DNA from: Lachnospiraceae bacterium
GTDB taxonomy: Bacteria; Bacillota; Clostridia; Lachnospirales; Lachnospiraceae
Assembly: GCA_910574965.1 (NCBI GenBank)
Contig: CAJTDB010000020.1
Location: 1-64,000 of the forward strand
DNA length: 64,000 nucleotides
Reading direction: 5' to 3'
Under the pieces are notes generated by a model, which had not been told where the DNA came from, did no database searches, and saw only the letters and a list, made by a program, of their open reading frames with translations. Shown one piece after another: positions 31,674-40,891 of the stretch. A program made the translations under genes and the position numbers. How positions within the stretch are numbered: position 1 is the first letter of the stretch; each line of letters opens with the position of its first letter.

Positions 31674-32936
31674 TCAAAAAATAAATTTGAGCATCCGGGC
31701 GGCTTTGGCAGGTTTGTATCCCTGATCCGCCGCCTCTTTGATCAGACGGCGCCCCTTCTTCCGGTCTTTCTCCACGCCTTCTCCCGCACAATAAAGGGAA
31801 CCACACACAAATTTTGCCTCTGCCTTTCCCGGATCATCCGGATGACTGAGAACTTTTTCAAACCAAAAAAATGACTTTGCATAATCTTTCTCTGTCCCGA
31901 TTCCCTGGAAATACATCCGGCCGCACATCAGCCAGGCTTCTGTCTCTCCCTTCCAGGCCGCTTTTTCGAACCAGTACAGCGCTTTTTGGTAATCCTTTCC
32001 GGTTCCCTCTCCGTTAAAATACATCCATGCGCTCTGAAGCTGCGCCTGCACATGTTCTTTTCCGGCCGCCTTCTCATACATCTGCAGTGCTTTCGCCGGA
32101 TCCTGTCTGCACCCTTCTCCTCTCTGATACATCCGGCCGCATTGATTCAATGCCCCTGTGTGTCCGTTGCTGCCGGCGGCTTCATACAGACGCAGCGCTT
32201 TTTCCAGGTCCTGTCCGCACCCTTCTCCCCTCTGATACATCCACCCGCACTGACACTGCGCCTTTGCATGGTTCCCATCTGCCGCCTTTTCCAGCCAGAT
32301 CAGCGCTCTGACAGGATCTGCCTTTGTGCTCTCTCCTTTGTAATACATCATCCCACAGGCATACATAGAATCTATATTCCCTTTCGCTGCCGCCTTCTCA
32401 TACCAGTACAGCGCCTTTGCATAATTGACTGCCGTACCTTTTCCCTGGTAGTTCATGTCTGCGCAAAGATTCTGCAGCTTATGATCTCCGTCCTCGGCCG
32501 CCTGTTCCAGCCAGTACAGTGCTTTTGCCTGTTCCAGGGCATCCTGGGACTTTGCAAGCACCAGACCGCACCGAAGTTTGGCCCCCTTATGCCCCAGACG
32601 GGCCGCCTTCTCAAGCCAGTACAGCGCATCCTCCTTTTCTCCGGCATCCAGATAAGCGGCTCCGCAGCCATACTGTGTCGTTTCCAGCCAGCCTTTCCTG
32701 ACATCCCCGTACATCAGAAGCTGTTCGTACCAGAAAGCCTCCTGCATATAGTCCTTTTCCTGCCTGCACTGCTTTGCATGGGCATAGATATATTCCATAG
32801 ACAGTTCTTTTGGTTTCGACGATGTCTCCTCTGCCGACGGTTCCTGAGCCGGTTCTTCCTGATAATTTCCGATCTGGTCCCACTCTTTTTCGTCAACAGG
32901 TGCATTTTGTAAAAATGGACTGCGTTCTTCTTTCAT
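31674..32936 (-). CDS. Sel1-like repeat protein
   Basis: A 420-residue protein made of about nine 36-residue Sel1/TPR-like helical repeats between about 85 and 410, with the recurring pattern ALYWLEKAA...A...CGxMYxxGEG. These form a superhelical scaffold for protein-protein contacts. The N-terminal 50 residues are acidic and likely disordered. No signal peptide. It lies 51 bases downstream of the 1008-residue membrane protein and is the last gene of that leftward operon, so it may be a cytoplasmic partner of it. Confidence 0.85.
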   Translation of the reverse strand: MKEERSPFLQNAPVDEKEWDQIGNYQEEPAQEPSAEETSSKPKELSMEYIYAHAKQCRQEKDYMQEAFWYEQLLMYGDVRKGWLETTQYGCGAAYLDAGEKEDALYWLEKAARLGHKGAKLRCGLVLAKSQDALEQAKALYWLEQAAEDGDHKLQNLCADMNYQGKGTAVNYAKALYWYEKAAAKGNIDSMYACGMMYYKGESTKADPVRALIWLEKAADGNHAKAQCQCGWMYQRGEGCGQDLEKALRLYEAAGSNGHTGALNQCGRMYQRGEGCRQDPAKALQMYEKAAGKEHVQAQLQSAWMYFNGEGTGKDYQKALYWFEKAAWKGETEAWLMCGRMYFQGIGTEKDYAKSFFWFEKVLSHPDDPGKAEAKFVCGSLYCAGEGVEKDRKKGRRLIKEAADQGYKPAKAARMLKFIF

Positions 32937-32987
32937 TATTTTATTTCCCCCTTCTGATTTTTGCTGCGTGAAATGTGTATAAGGGCG

Positions 32988-35900
32988 CTAAGGCGTACTG
33001 TTCTCTTCCAGATATTCTTTCATCCATACAAGCAGACGCTCTAAGTCTTCCTCCGGCAATTCCTCCAGCATGTCGATGAATTCTTCCATACTAAGATCCA
33101 CCGGGCCGGTCCCGACGCTTCCGGCTATGCCCGGATCCGCCGGACCGCCTCCAGTTCCCCCCTGAAGCAGATCGCCGGACCCGGCGCCTCCGCCTGCGCC
33201 CGAACCTGCTGAACCGTTTCCAACACCTCCATGAAGCAGATCGCCGCCTCCGCTTGCACCGGAATCTCCGGACGCGGAAATAGCATCTTTCACCTTACTT
33301 CCCATCTCGTACCAGTGCTCTTTTACAACATCTTTGGCTGCCTTCTGCATAAGTTTTACTTTTTCCTGCCCATACGTTTTCATAATCTGCTCTGCCTGCC
33401 ATTGCAGATTGGATTCATATCCATTCTGAATATGATACAGGTTATTGGAATTGATTCCTTTCTCCTCTTCCAGCGTTCTTTTCAGGTGGTTCAGGAAAGT
33501 GTCCTGATCCAGCCCCTTAGGCGGTGTCAGCTCTCCATTCTCTAAGCGCTGAATATCGTTCATGATACTGTCCATTTTATCTTGATGGCGCAGATTTTCC
33601 GCATGAATATCCGCCTGCCTTTGGACATCCAGACGGTTCCCTAAGCTCTCCAGATCATTCTGACACCGATTCTGAATATCCTTATATTGTTCCCCTAACA
33701 GATCATTCAGATCCCGTCCGGTCAGACTTGGATCACCTAATACTTTTTTAAAATCACTATAGTCCCCTTTCATTCCCACAATGTCCAGTACAACGCCTAT
33801 TCCGTCCCATAGTACCGTTCCCCAGTCTCCGGACCCCTCCCATGCAGACATTGTATCATTTATAATCCCTGCGATATCTCCTATGGTGGATACCCCATCC
33901 CCCACAAGCTTCCCGCCCTGGAACACTTTTAAAGTCGTCCCCGTCATACTTGCAGTGGGATTGACAAAGCCCGAAACAAAGTTTAAAAACTCTGTGGCTG
34001 AACAAAAAATCGTCTTCTCTTCTCCGGGATCCGTTCCAAAGAAATATTGCTTTGCACTTTTCCGTACATATTCCCCTGCTTCCGTATTGGTCAGACCCGT
34101 TATAAACGTCCCGCCGCCTATGAGCAGGCTTACGGCTCCCACGCCCAATAACGGCAGTCCCAGGCCCAGGCCGATGGTCAAAATCGAGATGCCAAGAATC
34201 GTGCTGAATCCGGCATTGTTTAAAAGTCCTGCCAGTGTATTTCCGGACTCGGTCCATCCTCCGTCGTCTGCGAAGACCACTCCGGCATTCCCGGCTGTAA
34301 AGATCAACGCTCCCAAAAGGAGAAGAACAGCAAAAATCAGAACATATGTTCTTGTTTGGGCTTTTCCAGAATGTCCTTTCGACATAAAAATCTGAAGCAG
34401 CGCAAACAGCACCATCAGCACCGTCACCGCAAGACGAATCCACCAATTATAATCCACCGTAAACCAGAGCAAAAGACTGACCAATCCATAGAGTCCAAGA
34501 CCTGCACCTGCATAAAACACCAGCATCCGGTATTTCCGGCTGTCCGGTTCCGGCTGTTCTCCTGCATCCACCTTCTTTCTGCTGCCTGCACATTCCCACA
34601 GAAACGCCGTCTGCACAAGCCCGCTGCCCGCTCCCTGCGCAAAGATCAAAAAGGCCAGCACCGACATCAGAACTATCGTGATCGGATTCATGGTCACGAA
34701 ACCAAGGATCCAGACAGCGGCCAGAACCTTCCATACGGAGCTTCCTTTTCCGTATCCATGCTCCGTGCACTCTCGGACCCCCTCCGGAATTTTCTTAAGA
34801 TCAGCGAAAAAGCCTGCCTTTTTCTTCCAAAGATGCAAGGCCAGATGGCGAAGCAGCAGCGTCGTAATCATCACCAGCGGCCATACCAGAAAGGACGTAT
34901 CGATCAGGCCCCAATTTACCTGAAAGCCTTTTAGATAGCTGGGCGTACGCAGAGTCCCTGCCATCAGATACGGACTCAGATTTCCCAGCTTTGCCCTGCG
35001 CTCCAGCATAAAGGTGTCGTTTACATAACATGTCATAAACATATTATAGAAGAAAAGAAACGCACCCCAGAGCGGATACAGAAGAAGAGCCAGACTCCGT
35101 CTGCAGACCATGCCAAAGAGCATTCGCGGAAAACCGATAATCATCCGTTTCAGCCACCAGAAGAAAAATCCCGTCCTGGATTTTGGAAACCCTGGATTTT
35201 CTATGACCTGTTTATATTCACTCTTTTCCTCTGGCTTTTTCTCTTTCTCACAGCCCGGCCCGTCAGCACCTTTGCTCTGACTTTCGATCTTCAGCCGTTC
35301 CAGCTCCCGCAAAATAACGCCGTACCAGTCTTCGGCCGGCACTGTCTCCCGGTTCAGGTCTTTTTCCGAAAGAGAATCCGCCCCGCGAATCACCTGAATC
35401 TGCCTGCGGTCCGCCAGAAGAGCTGTCTGAAAGCGCTCCCTTGACATACGGTTTCCGCAGTGGGTTATCCTGGCTGCCCTGACCGGCTTTTGAATCCCTT
35501 TGATCGCTTCTGTGTCTTCCCCTTTGCTCCACAGCCTGTCCCACTGTTCTGGTTTCCTGTCTTTGCTGATCTGTTTATCCTCTAGCTGTTTTTCAAAGGC
35601 CTTGTACAGAGCGTCTTTTTCCTCTGTAACAACCAGCATGGTATTTTTCTTATCAATCAGCACTCCCGCATAAGCACCGTCTGCGTAATAAAAAGTCAGA
35701 ATTTGTCCTTTTTGATGAAGAAGTGAATTTTGAAAGTTCATGCAGTGGGGAGCATTTAAGATAAGATTCAGCGCATTTTTTAACCCTTCCCGGAGCAGAA
35801 TATTGCCGTCTTTTTCTGTCACCAGATCTTTTTTGATTAGATGTGCCAGAATCTGCTTCCCTTTCTTGTAAGTCTCCGGAGCAAAAAACTCCTTGCCTAC

Positions 35901-36014
35901 GCCGTTTATATTTCTGCTTCCCCGCTTTTCCATCTGGATCCGCAGCAGCAGATAAAATCCGTCCCGCTCCATTACATAAGCAGGAATCTGCTTTTTATCT
36001 TTCGTCCTCCCCAT
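32988..36014 (-). CDS. Large multi-pass membrane protein of unknown function
   Basis: A 1008-residue protein I do not recognise. Residues 1-150 form a soluble domain (ILAHLIKKDLVTEKDGNILL, then a block with TFYYADGAYAGVLIDKKN) that loosely recalls EspG/type VII chaperone-like folds; that is a weak inference. Residues 300-645 contain about nine hydrophobic segments, the last ones glycine-rich (GLGLGLPLLGVGAVSLLIGG). Residues 770-935 are a long charged, probably coiled-coil region. Residues 945-985 repeat GDLLHGG/GDLLQGG in a Gly/Ser-rich linker, and the end is acidic. GGAGGG precedes ATG 36014. It overlaps the propeller gene by 20 bases, so it belongs to the ABC-transporter operon. Confidence 0.75.
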   Translation of the reverse strand: MGRTKDKKQIPAYVMERDGFYLLLRIQMEKRGSRNINGVGKEFFAPETYKKGKQILAHLIKKDLVTEKDGNILLREGLKNALNLILNAPHCMNFQNSLLHQKGQILTFYYADGAYAGVLIDKKNTMLVVTEEKDALYKAFEKQLEDKQISKDRKPEQWDRLWSKGEDTEAIKGIQKPVRAARITHCGNRMSRERFQTALLADRRQIQVIRGADSLSEKDLNRETVPAEDWYGVILRELERLKIESQSKGADGPGCEKEKKPEEKSEYKQVIENPGFPKSRTGFFFWWLKRMIIGFPRMLFGMVCRRSLALLLYPLWGAFLFFYNMFMTCYVNDTFMLERRAKLGNLSPYLMAGTLRTPSYLKGFQVNWGLIDTSFLVWPLVMITTLLLRHLALHLWKKKAGFFADLKKIPEGVRECTEHGYGKGSSVWKVLAAVWILGFVTMNPITIVLMSVLAFLIFAQGAGSGLVQTAFLWECAGSRKKVDAGEQPEPDSRKYRMLVFYAGAGLGLYGLVSLLLWFTVDYNWWIRLAVTVLMVLFALLQIFMSKGHSGKAQTRTYVLIFAVLLLLGALIFTAGNAGVVFADDGGWTESGNTLAGLLNNAGFSTILGISILTIGLGLGLPLLGVGAVSLLIGGGTFITGLTNTEAGEYVRKSAKQYFFGTDPGEEKTIFCSATEFLNFVSGFVNPTASMTGTTLKVFQGGKLVGDGVSTIGDIAGIINDTMSAWEGSGDWGTVLWDGIGVVLDIVGMKGDYSDFKKVLGDPSLTGRDLNDLLGEQYKDIQNRCQNDLESLGNRLDVQRQADIHAENLRHQDKMDSIMNDIQRLENGELTPPKGLDQDTFLNHLKRTLEEEKGINSNNLYHIQNGYESNLQWQAEQIMKTYGQEKVKLMQKAAKDVVKEHWYEMGSKVKDAISASGDSGASGGGDLLHGGVGNGSAGSGAGGGAGSGDLLQGGTGGGPADPGIAGSVGTGPVDLSMEEFIDMLEELPEEDLERLLVWMKEYLEENSTP

Positions 36015-37080
36015 GATGTTCTCCCTCCATCAGTTTTGCCACTGCCTGTTTCTCGATTCTGGTAAGCCCATACCGGCCCGCCAGAAAATAATATGCATCC
36101 GTTTCCACAATGCGCTTAATCTCATTATCCGAAAGTCCCTGCTCCCAAGTGAGCACAATCCCTTCTATGGGATGGGTCAGCCCGGTTCCTTTTGTCAGAA
36201 TCAGTCCGTCGCTTTCGGTCGTAATCCACAAATACCCATTGCTGTCCAGATAGAGCCATCGCACTTTCTCTCCGGGAATCCCGTCTGTTTTATCAAAAGT
36301 ATCCGTAATCCGGTATCCGTCCGCATGCAGTTCGATCTGATTCAGACCGCCGGCCGTCAGTTGTCCGCATGCAGCAAATATCTTATCCTCCAGGGGAAGA
36401 AGCGCGTTGATGTACGGATGAGCCAGCCCTTCTTCTACGGTCAGATACTGCCATCCGGTATTTGTAAGGATGCTGATGCCGCCTGGATGGTTATCCAGAT
36501 AGGAGCCGAACAACAGTTCTCCATCCCGGCAGGCCAGTACATTAACCGGATCCGCCAGAAGACCGTTTTCCTTTGTAAAGGTTTTCGTCACGGCCCAGAC
36601 TCCATTTTGCTCTTCCAAAAGACTGGCACCTTCCATCGTACCGACCCAGATTCGATCATCCATATACAAAAGTGTATTAACCCTCCCGCCGGTCAGAGCA
36701 GGCGCTGCAAAATCCTGTCTTCTGCCTTCCAAAGAAAACCTCGTAACTCCGGCATTATGACCGACCCATACGGCACCGTCCGCCCCTTCGATGATCTCGG
36801 CTGCATAGATCAGTTCCAGATCTTCTGCCACATAATCGATCAGCTCCCCGGTCCGGATATCCAGTCTCTTCACCCCGTCCCGGCCGCCGACCCACAGACT
36901 GTCCCCGGCCGGATACAAAGCCGAGATCTCTTCTCCGCTGCAAAATACTTCAAAGCCTTCCAGCGGTTCTGTCCTTTCTGCCCGCTCCTGCCTTCGCACA
37001 CGAACTGCCATTCCAGCAGCCAGTATACATCCGATGACAATAAACAGACCGTTGATGACCCATCTTGCCTCTCTTCTCAT
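35995..37080 (-). CDS. Membrane-anchored two-component-propeller-type protein
   Basis: A 361-residue protein. One N-terminal membrane anchor (about 8-26, INGLFIVIGCILAAGMAV) is followed by an extracytoplasmic beta-propeller with repeats such as SLWVGGRDGVKRLD, AVWVGHNAGVTRFS, RIWVGTMEGASLLE and YLWITTESDGLILT. Such propellers usually sit in front of sensor kinases, but here there is no kinase domain, so it may be a standalone ligand sensor. Its start overlaps the ABC ATPase stop by 4 bases. Confidence 0.8.
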   Translation of the reverse strand: MRREARWVINGLFIVIGCILAAGMAVRVRRQERAERTEPLEGFEVFCSGEEISALYPAGDSLWVGGRDGVKRLDIRTGELIDYVAEDLELIYAAEIIEGADGAVWVGHNAGVTRFSLEGRRQDFAAPALTGGRVNTLLYMDDRIWVGTMEGASLLEEQNGVWAVTKTFTKENGLLADPVNVLACRDGELLFGSYLDNHPGGISILTNTGWQYLTVEEGLAHPYINALLPLEDKIFAACGQLTAGGLNQIELHADGYRITDTFDKTDGIPGEKVRWLYLDSNGYLWITTESDGLILTKGTGLTHPIEGIVLTWEQGLSDNEIKRIVETDAYYFLAGRYGLTRIEKQAVAKLMEGEHHGEDER

Positions 37081-37709
37081 CTCCCATCCTTTCGAGCATC
37101 CGAAAGCTTCATCACTTTGCAGGCCAGACGTTCTACTTCCTCTTCATCATGACTTACATAAACCATTGTCACATGCCCTGCATACTCTTCTTCCAGGAAT
37201 GCAAGCACCTTTTCCTTCGTGCCGCCGTCCAGATTGCTCAGGGGCTCATCCAGCAGCAGAATCTCTTTTTGTGCTGCAAGCGCCCGTGCCAATGACACCC
37301 TCTTGGCCTGACCGCCTGAGATTTCCCCCGGATACCGCCGAAGAAGCTCCCCGATCTCCAGTCTCTGGCAAATATACTCCATTCTGCTCCTTGCTGCTCT
37401 GCGCTCCCGCCTTTTGACCGAAAACAGAATATTTTCTTCTACAGTCATATGATTCCAGAGCGCAGGCTGCTGAAGCACCAGAGCGGTCCCTCTCTCGTTT
37501 GGCTCCAGTCCGCGGGCTTTTCGGCCCTTCAAATATACCTCTCCTTCATAGTCCCCATCCAGCCCTGACAGAATCCTGAGAAGCGTCGTCTTTCCGCAGC
37601 CGCTCTCTCCTGTTACGGCTAACGTCTCCCCCGGCCTGACCTCCAGCTCCAGACCGTCCAGCACCTGTTTCTCTCCATATTTCCTGCTGAGGCGCTCCGC
37701 TTTTATCAT
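37077..37709 (-). CDS. ABC transporter ATP-binding protein (iron/thiamine-type)
   Basis: A 210-residue ATPase. Walker A is GESGCGKT (34-41), the signature is SGGQAKRVSLARAL (131-144) and Walker B with D-loop is ILLLDEPLSNLD. It is short because the C-terminal TOBE domain found in many FbpC/PotA-type ATPases is absent. It energises the permease whose gene it overlaps by 4 bases. The substrate is judged from the operon's binding protein. Confidence 0.9.
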   Translation of the reverse strand: MIKAERLSRKYGEKQVLDGLELEVRPGETLAVTGESGCGKTTLLRILSGLDGDYEGEVYLKGRKARGLEPNERGTALVLQQPALWNHMTVEENILFSVKRRERRAARSRMEYICQRLEIGELLRRYPGEISGGQAKRVSLARALAAQKEILLLDEPLSNLDGGTKEKVLAFLEEEYAGHVTMVYVSHDEEEVERLACKVMKLSDARKDGR

Positions 37710-39247
37710 ATATCCGCCGTCCTTTCAAAGCCTTTTCTTCTCTTCTGTCTGCGAATCAGCATACCTGCCCCAAGCATCATCCCCGCAGTTACCAGAACGG
37801 TCAGAAGGCAGAAGCCGCTCACCAGCTCACTCGCTCCGTAGTGCAGATAATTGTATACCTTTACCGCTAAAGTTTCATATCCCGGCGGCATGAGCACCAG
37901 CGTAATCCCTTCTTCTCCAAGTGTCAGCAAAAATACCAGCACTCCGGCGCCCCACAGAGCCGGACGGTAAGCAGCAAGCAGCACCCGCCGAAAATACTCT
38001 CCTTCCGACTGTGCATACACCCTTGCCAGTTCCAGTTCTTCCTCTGGAATCCTCCTTGCCCTGGCCATAAAGATCAGGAGCACAAAAGGCATATATTTTA
38101 CCGCACATCCAAGGGCCGGAAAATACATCGTCTGAGAAATCCAGTGGACAGGACTGCCGTTCACCGCCCGCAGAAGCCCCATAGCTACCAAAGAGGAAGG
38201 GACCGCCATCGGAAATAACGCCAATGCTTTTATCCCCAGGCTTCGACGGGCCAGCCATACTCCCGCCGGCCCTGCTGCTGCCAGGGCCGTAAGCGCTGCC
38301 AATGCGGCAATCATTACCGAAGCCATCAGTTCTCTGCTGCACAGCATAACCGAATGCCATACATTTTCCCAGTCCTGTATTTCCCGTAAAAATACTGCCG
38401 CCGGAACGGTCATCTGCAGCACACACATCCCTGTCCCCAGTTTTCCCCAAAGGGACCAGACTCCTTTTAGATGCAGTCCTTCCCGCCCCATGGGCAGACT
38501 TCCTACCGGCAAAGTGCGAAATCCTTTCCATGCGAGCAGAACTAAAATGAGTACCGGCACAATCAGAGGAAACGCCAGCCGCCCGATCTGTCCCAGGCTG
38601 CACCCTCTGCTGTATTCGGAAAACAGCTCCAATGTATAAGTTTGATACTGAAAAAGGGAAGGTACGGAGAAATCCGTCACGGAAAGCACGAATACCAGTA
38701 TTCCAGCCGCACATGTGAACGGCCATACGGACGGAAGCACGATCTGCAGCAGCACTTTATGATCCGGCGCATACACTCTGGCCAGCTCCTCAGACTGTCT
38801 GTCATAGTGCTCCATAGCCGTCAGCACCAGCCCGGTCACCATCGGAAGGAATGTTAAAATATTAACGATAATGCAGGGCAAAAGTCCTGTCATGGATGCC
38901 GAGAGCCACCTTCGATCCCCGCTGCCGGACAGCCGCACCAGGCACATCCAGGTCAATGCATAAATATAATAAGGCACCGGCGCCAGCAGCAGAAAAAACC
39001 ACCGTCTGCTGCTGTTTCTTAAACGCCCATTATGTATCCCCGCCGCTGCCGGCACTCCTAAGGCCATACATCCGCAGGCGGACAAAAAGGCCAGCAGAAA
39101 ACTGTTCCGCATCAGTCCCAGCCGCCTGCCGTTCCATATGGGTTCATTCCATGCAGTTTCTGTATCCAGAAAGCCCAGGACCGGCAGCAGGAGCAGCAAA
39201 AAGTATACACCTGTCAATGATCTTTGTATGATTCTGCATTTTCTCAT
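37706..39247 (-). CDS. ABC transporter permease, fused two-domain (FbpB-like)
   Basis: A 513-residue membrane protein with about 12 hydrophobic segments, two MetI-type halves in one chain. The coupling motifs are EELARVYAPDHKVLLQIVLP (about 150-170) and ELELARVYAQSEGEYFRRVL (about 405-425), each the EAA-type loop that docks the ATPase. This fused layout is usual for ferric iron, thiamine and 2-aminoethylphosphonate importers. It lies between the binding-protein and ATPase genes. Confidence 0.88.
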   Translation of the reverse strand: MRKCRIIQRSLTGVYFLLLLLPVLGFLDTETAWNEPIWNGRRLGLMRNSFLLAFLSACGCMALGVPAAAGIHNGRLRNSSRRWFFLLLAPVPYYIYALTWMCLVRLSGSGDRRWLSASMTGLLPCIIVNILTFLPMVTGLVLTAMEHYDRQSEELARVYAPDHKVLLQIVLPSVWPFTCAAGILVFVLSVTDFSVPSLFQYQTYTLELFSEYSRGCSLGQIGRLAFPLIVPVLILVLLAWKGFRTLPVGSLPMGREGLHLKGVWSLWGKLGTGMCVLQMTVPAAVFLREIQDWENVWHSVMLCSRELMASVMIAALAALTALAAAGPAGVWLARRSLGIKALALFPMAVPSSLVAMGLLRAVNGSPVHWISQTMYFPALGCAVKYMPFVLLIFMARARRIPEEELELARVYAQSEGEYFRRVLLAAYRPALWGAGVLVFLLTLGEEGITLVLMPPGYETLAVKVYNYLHYGASELVSGFCLLTVLVTAGMMLGAGMLIRRQKRRKGFERTADI

Positions 39248-39269
39248 TGTTCTGACCGCCGCACCTGCT

Positions 39270-40277
39270 CTAACGGTTCCGCAGGAAGATCTCTTCCATA
39301 TCCTCAGAAGCCGTATCCAGCATCTGATAAATCTCCTTCAGGTTCAGCGTCATACCTTTTACCTGAAAGCCCTCTGCAGAGCTGTTCTCCCGGACGGATA
39401 CATCAAAAAATCCGCATTCCGTCAAAGATGCTTCTGTCTCGGCAGATACCAGAAACTCGATCAGCTTCTTTCCGTTGTCCTCATGGGGGCAGTTCTGAAT
39501 CAGCGCCGCTGTGGAAGGGGTAATCAACGTCCCCATGCCCCCTTCTTCCTGATCCGGAAAGACCATCTCCACCGGTGCACCGTCCCCGATGGCATCTTTG
39601 GCATCATCTGTATCGGTAAAGCCGATCTTCACCTGTCCTGCCGCTGCCATATCCTTTGTTACAGAATTGCCGTCCACAATCTGCACCCCGTGATCTGCCA
39701 CCGACTGGAAGAATGCCCTGCCTTCTTCCTCTCCCAGCCACGCATAGACAGCCGCCGCCTGGGTCCTGGTTGTACCGAACATGGGATAAGCCAGTGCAAG
39801 GTCCTTTCCCTCATATGTACCGTCTGCAAAGTCAAAGATACTGTCCGGATATTCCTCCTCTGACAATAGTTCTGTATTGACCAGCATCACTCTGGCCCGC
39901 CCGCCAAAAGCAGTCCAGTATCCTTCTGCATCTTTGTATGCCTCCGGGATATCCACACTGTTTTCCGGTACATAAGGTTCTAAAAATCCCTTCTCCTGCA
40001 GATCGATGGTCTGGATAAATTCATTGTTCCAGAACACATCACAGACCGGCTGATCCGCCTCTGCAATGATGCGGTTCACCAGTCCCGTTGTCTTGTTGGC
40101 CTCTGTATCGTACACGGCACGAACCTGTATACCCGTTTCCTCTTCAAACTGCACAAACAATTCCTGGCAGTATACCTGCTCCACCGCCGTATATACAACT
40201 ACCTCTTCGGTTTGCCCGCAGCCGGCCAGCAGAAGGCATACCGCTGCCAGCAGTCCGCCTGTCCCTGTTCTTTTCAT
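39270..40277 (-). CDS. Extracellular solute-binding lipoprotein, iron-type family
   Basis: A 335-residue lipoprotein. The signal peptide ends in LLLAGC with lipid-anchored Cys20. The mature protein has VVVYTAVEQVYCQELFVQFE and the VCDVFWNNEF block typical of Fe(3+)/AfuA-type binding proteins of the family-1 fold. The paired tyrosines that bind iron in FbpA are not evident, so a different substrate (for example a phosphonate or sugar phosphate) is possible. GAGGGAG precedes ATG 40277. It is the second gene of the leftward operon. Confidence 0.85.
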   Translation of the reverse strand: MKRTGTGGLLAAVCLLLAGCGQTEEVVVYTAVEQVYCQELFVQFEEETGIQVRAVYDTEANKTTGLVNRIIAEADQPVCDVFWNNEFIQTIDLQEKGFLEPYVPENSVDIPEAYKDAEGYWTAFGGRARVMLVNTELLSEEEYPDSIFDFADGTYEGKDLALAYPMFGTTRTQAAAVYAWLGEEEGRAFFQSVADHGVQIVDGNSVTKDMAAAGQVKIGFTDTDDAKDAIGDGAPVEMVFPDQEEGGMGTLITPSTAALIQNCPHEDNGKKLIEFLVSAETEASLTECGFFDVSVRENSSAEGFQVKGMTLNLKEIYQMLDTASEDMEEIFLRNR

Positions 40278-40295
40278 TCGTCTCCCTCTGTCTGT

Positions 40296-40766
40296 TTATT
40301 TTAGTTTCACACCGCAGAAGGGACACAATACCATGTCCGGCTCTACCTCCCTGTGGCAGTCAGGACAATAGATTCTGGCCGGCACGTCCTGCTCTGGCGT
40401 ATCTTCTTCTGCCGCCGGAACCGGGCTGCCGCACTCAGGGCAGAACGCCATATTTCCGCCGATTTCCGCTTTGCAGTTCTCACACTGACGAACGCCTTTC
40501 ACCCGAAGCACTTCCTTCTGCAGACGTGCGATCTCCACCTGAATGGAATCCAGCTTTTCCAGATGTTCGGTCACATTGAGAGAGCTTAGATCCTCCCTCT
40601 GCTCGCTTACCATCTTTCCGATCTCCATATAGATTTTCTCTGCGGCATGTTTTTGTGTATGGATCTGTCCATTCAGCCGATTGACCTCTGCAATCTCCTT
40701 GGCTTTTTCCGCCACATCTTTTCCCTTTGCCGCCAGCGTTCCACCCAAATTTTCAAAAAATGCCAT
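40296..40766 (-). CDS. Coiled-coil protein with two zinc ribbons
   Basis: A 156-residue cytoplasmic protein. An amphipathic, coiled-coil N-terminal half (KGKDVAEKAKEIAEVNRL to about residue 90) is followed by two CxxC...CxxC zinc ribbons (CENCKAEIGGNMAFCPECG and YCPDCHREVEP with CPFCG). Proteins of this type often act as scaffolds or membrane-associated adaptors. It heads the operon, 18 bases before the lipoprotein gene, with its own promoter. Confidence 0.8.
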   Translation of the reverse strand: MAFFENLGGTLAAKGKDVAEKAKEIAEVNRLNGQIHTQKHAAEKIYMEIGKMVSEQREDLSSLNVTEHLEKLDSIQVEIARLQKEVLRVKGVRQCENCKAEIGGNMAFCPECGSPVPAAEEDTPEQDVPARIYCPDCHREVEPDMVLCPFCGVKLK

Positions 40767-40796
40767 AATCCTCTTCCTTTCCGGACTTTTTCCGCC

Positions 40797-40865
40797 GATA
40801 CCTGAAGGTATCCATTATTTTCCACTTGACAGGTTAATTGTAGCATGAATCCGGATTACGCGCAA
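40797..40865 (-). promoter_or_regulatory. Promoter and palindrome before the zinc-ribbon/ABC operon
   Basis: On the minus strand, TTGCGC (40865-40860), a 17-base spacer and TACAAT (40842-40837). Downstream of the expected start lies the perfect palindrome GATACCT-ga-AGGTATC (40797-40812), an operator candidate or a 5' hairpin of the mRNA. Confidence 0.55.
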
Positions 40866-40891
40866 TCGTACAATATGCACCTCCAGACATT

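Noticed and set aside
36013-37152. Long rightward open frame opposite the propeller gene
   Set aside because: Shadow of the propeller protein; the leftward frame has clear repeats, a membrane anchor and operon overlaps.
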